A model generated the notes under the pieces. It was not told the DNA's origin, did not search any database, and saw only the letters and a list, made by a program, of their open reading frames with translations. A DNA stretch of 7,909 bases from assembly GCA_031260825.1 (NCBI GenBank), contig JAISKS010000087.1:1-7909 (forward strand), written 5' to 3'. Origin of the DNA: Bifidobacteriaceae bacterium. Its GTDB lineage: Bacteria > Actinomycetota > Actinomycetes > Actinomycetales > Bifidobacteriaceae. A program made the position numbers and the translations under genes. The stretch's first letter is position 1. Each line of letters starts with the position of its first letter. Below are positions 6,494-7,909 of the stretch, in pieces.

Positions 6494-7255
6494 ATGAACG
6501 ATAAACTGAAAGAATTAAGGCTAAAATACGACTATACTCAAGAACAAATTGCCGATGCTCTTAATATGACTCGTTCGACTTATGCAAATCTTGAAAAAAA
6601 TCCTGATAATATAAAAAAATTTGAAATTGAAAAATTATGTGATTTTTATTATATAACCCCAGATGTTTTTTTCAAAGAACCAGAAAAACGTAGCTATGAT
6701 CTAAAAACTCCTGAGCCTATAATTGAACCTTTACAGACAGAATTTATTTTAAATCCCGAAAAATTTAAAGCAACGCTTCTTTATGTATTACAAAAAGTAG
6801 GAGCTAAACCAACTGTAGGAGAAACTGTTTTATATAAGTTATTGTATTTCATCGACTTTGATTATTATGAGAAATATGGAAAATCAATTACTAATATGAC
6901 TTATATAAAAAATACTTTTGGTCCGACTCCAGATAAAAATGATTTTGATTCTATAGTGCTTAAAATGATTGAGTCTAAAGAATTACAAAAAACTGAAAAT
7001 GAATTTCATAATCATACGCAAAAAAAATACTTACCATTAATAGATCCTGATTTGACAAAATTGAATGCACAAGAGTTATATCATATTAATGAAGTATTAA
7101 ATAAGCATAGTGATAAAACTGCATCAGCGCTTTCTGATTTTTCACATAAAGACACTCCTTGGGTTGTATCAAAAATCAATAAGCCGATTGATTATTATTA
7201 TGCAAATTATCGAACTGATATAACTAGTGTTGTAGATCATCTTGACGAGTTGTGA
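6494..7255 (+). CDS. XRE-family HTH regulator fused to a Panacea (DUF4065/SocA-like) antitoxin domain
   Basis: A 253-residue two-domain protein. Residues 1-60 form an XRE/Cro-type helix-turn-helix: LKELRLKYDYTQEQIADAL (5-23), recognition helix TRSTYANLE (26-34), and a closing helix FEIEKLCDFYYITPDVFF. A linker (61-85) leads to the Panacea domain (about 90-250), recognised from LYKLLYFIDFDYYEKYG (113-129), IKNTFGPTP (138-146), FDSIVLKMIESKEL, and the late DTPWVVSK motif. Panacea domains neutralise diverse toxins as the antitoxin of two-gene systems, and the related SocA acts as a protease adaptor for its toxin. Here no obvious toxin gene adjoins: 137 nt lie upstream and about 105 nt downstream, so it may be orphaned, act as a regulator, or pair with the upstream membrane protein or a gene elsewhere. 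Own promoter, ribosome binding site and repeat suggest autoregulation (inference). Confidence 0.88.
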   Translation: MNDKLKELRLKYDYTQEQIADALNMTRSTYANLEKNPDNIKKFEIEKLCDFYYITPDVFFKEPEKRSYDLKTPEPIIEPLQTEFILNPEKFKATLLYVLQKVGAKPTVGETVLYKLLYFIDFDYYEKYGKSITNMTYIKNTFGPTPDKNDFDSIVLKMIESKELQKTENEFHNHTQKKYLPLIDPDLTKLNAQELYHINEVLNKHSDKTASALSDFSHKDTPWVVSKINKPIDYYYANYRTDITSVVDHLDEL

Positions 7256-7325
7256 TGACTATTTTCTAAAGCAGATAAACCGCGAGAAGATGAGTCAAGA
7301 TATCAGTCATATATAAAATAAAAAC

Positions 7326-7354
7326 TTGCAAAAATCCACTCATTAAAGTATAAT
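7326..7354 (+). promoter_or_regulatory. Promoter of feoAB, leaderless type
   Basis: TTGCAA (7326-7331) and TATAAT (7349-7354) are separated by an ideal 17 bp. Six bases then precede the ATG at 7361, so the first transcribed base should be the A of the start codon. No Shine-Dalgarno is present. I saw no clear DtxR/IdeR or Fur palindrome over the promoter, so iron control is not visible here. Confidence 0.68.
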
Positions 7355-7360
7355 TTGTAT

Positions 7361-7648
7361 ATGAAATTAAAAGATTGTGAAATTGGTCAGAAAATAATTG
7401 TTGATAATATTGAACTTAATGAAGACTTTTGTTTTAGACTTCGCGAAATAGGAATCACTGAGGGTGTCAATTTGAAAGTTTGTCAAAAATGCAGTTTTGG
7501 AAGTTTGGTAATTCAAAAAGGTGCAGAGAGAATCGGGATTGATTCTAAGATTGCTGATGGTATACAAGGTGTTGCTGTAAATAAAACTGACAAAAGTACG
7601 AGTTTGGATTCGGAGATCGCTGACAAGATCGAAAGCGATGAATTATGA
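7361..7648 (+). CDS. feoA: Ferrous iron transport protein FeoA
   Basis: A 95-residue small cytosolic protein with the SH3-like FeoA fold, which works with FeoB in Fe(II) uptake. Seen: opening MKLKDCEIGQKIIV, then the family core FCFRLREIGITEGVNLKV (23-40), and the closing SLVIQKGAERIGIDSKIADGIQGVAV (split 48-60, 61-73). Family members are usually about 75-80 residues; this one has an extra polar tail (74-95) that repeats the last helix, IDSKIADGI (60-68) and LDSEIADKI (82-90). The ATG at 7361 is chosen because it sits 7 bases after a perfect -10; an in-frame TTG at 7355 would fall before the expected start of the transcript. Three cysteines (C24, C41, C44) are present. It overlaps feoB by 4 nt (ATGA), so the two are translationally coupled. 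Confidence 0.88.
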   Translation: MKLKDCEIGQKIIVDNIELNEDFCFRLREIGITEGVNLKVCQKCSFGSLVIQKGAERIGIDSKIADGIQGVAVNKTDKSTSLDSEIADKIESDEL

Positions 7649-7909
7649 AAAAAAATATCGCATTAGTCGGAAATGCTAATGTTGGAAAGTCGACACTTTT
7701 CAACAAACTCACAGGCTTAAAACAAAAAGCAATCAATGCTCCAGGAACGACTGTTGATATAGAAACTGGAGATTGGGGAGACTATAATTTAATCGATTTA
7801 CCAGGATTAATTTCGATGTATTATATTTCTCCAGATGAGGAAGTTGCCGCAAAAGCTATAATGAATCCAGAAGATTCGTTAAGACCAGATGTGATAATTT
7901 TAGTAGCAG
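7645..7909 (+). CDS. feoB: Ferrous iron transporter FeoB, N-terminal GTPase part (partial, cut by window edge)
   Basis: The first 88 residues of the FeoB G domain. Seen: G1/P-loop GNANVGKST (9-17), FNKLTGLKQ, the switch I region NAPGTTVDIETG (31-42) with the G2 threonine, and G3 DLPGL (51-55), followed by the FeoB-typical YISPDEEVA (60-68) and PDVIILVA (81-88). The G4 and G5 motifs and the membrane permease domain lie past the window end. FeoB is the inner-membrane Fe(II) transporter driven or gated by this G domain. Its ATG overlaps the feoA stop in ATGA with no strong ribosome binding site, so it depends on feoA translation. FeoC, if present, would be outside the window. Confidence 0.92.
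   Translation, partial: MKKNIALVGNANVGKSTLFNKLTGLKQKAINAPGTTVDIETGDWGDYNLIDLPGLISMYYISPDEEVAAKAIMNPEDSLRPDVIILVA

Noticed and set aside
7239..7310. Inverted repeats around the end of the Panacea gene: ATCTTGAC (7239-7246) with GTCAAGAT (7294-7301), and ATGACT (7255-7260) with AGTCAT (7305-7310).
   Set aside because: The arms are short with loops near 45 nt, no T run follows, and two alternative pairings compete. Not a convincing terminator or operator.
7331..7360. Search for an iron-responsive DtxR/IdeR or Fur palindrome over the feoA promoter.
   Set aside because: No sequence close to the known 19-bp palindromes was seen; only AT-rich promoter elements.

Overview
The window looks like chromosomal DNA from an AT-rich (roughly one third G+C by eye) member of the Actinomycetota. 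The strongest pointer is the minus-strand gene order divIC/ftsB-like, DUF501, ppx/gppA, a conserved actinobacterial block that normally lies downstream of enolase. Further support comes from the actinobacterial type of septum-formation protein (C-terminal PWY...D motif) and from several genes whose -10 box sits so close to the ATG that the mRNA would be leaderless. Species cannot be named; low-GC Bifidobacteriaceae- or Actinomycetaceae-like lineages are possible.

Layout. Positions 1-2523 form a minus-strand unit read right to left: a membrane septum-formation protein (1831-2523), DUF501 (1303-1821), exopolyphosphatase/GppA-like phosphatase (288-1301) and the first 93 codons of a Ser/Thr protein kinase (1-281, cut by the window edge). 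Gaps are 9, 1 and 6 nt, so this is probably one operon joining division, phosphate-polymer metabolism and phospho-signalling. Divergently, from a shared 38-nt promoter gap, run ettA (2562-4247; ribosome-bound ABC-F factor) and a pyrimidine-nucleoside phosphorylase (4293-5594), followed by a hairpin at 5604-5642.

From 5691 the content is more accessory: a three-helix membrane protein with a possible bacterial PH-like core (5691-6356), an HTH regulator fused to a Panacea/DUF4065 antitoxin domain (6494-7255) preceded by an exact 19-bp direct repeat, and then the start of an iron-uptake operon, feoA (7361-7648) overlapping feoB (7645 to the window end).

The most interesting points are the apparently orphan HTH-Panacea gene with its direct-repeat upstream region, the recurring TATAAT-N6/8-ATG leaderless start architecture, and the compact divergent divIC/ettA promoter. 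No CRISPR array, insertion sequence, tRNA or rRNA was seen. No stretch over 300 bases lacks a gene. I did not find a convincing new multi-gene system; the Panacea locus is the nearest candidate.
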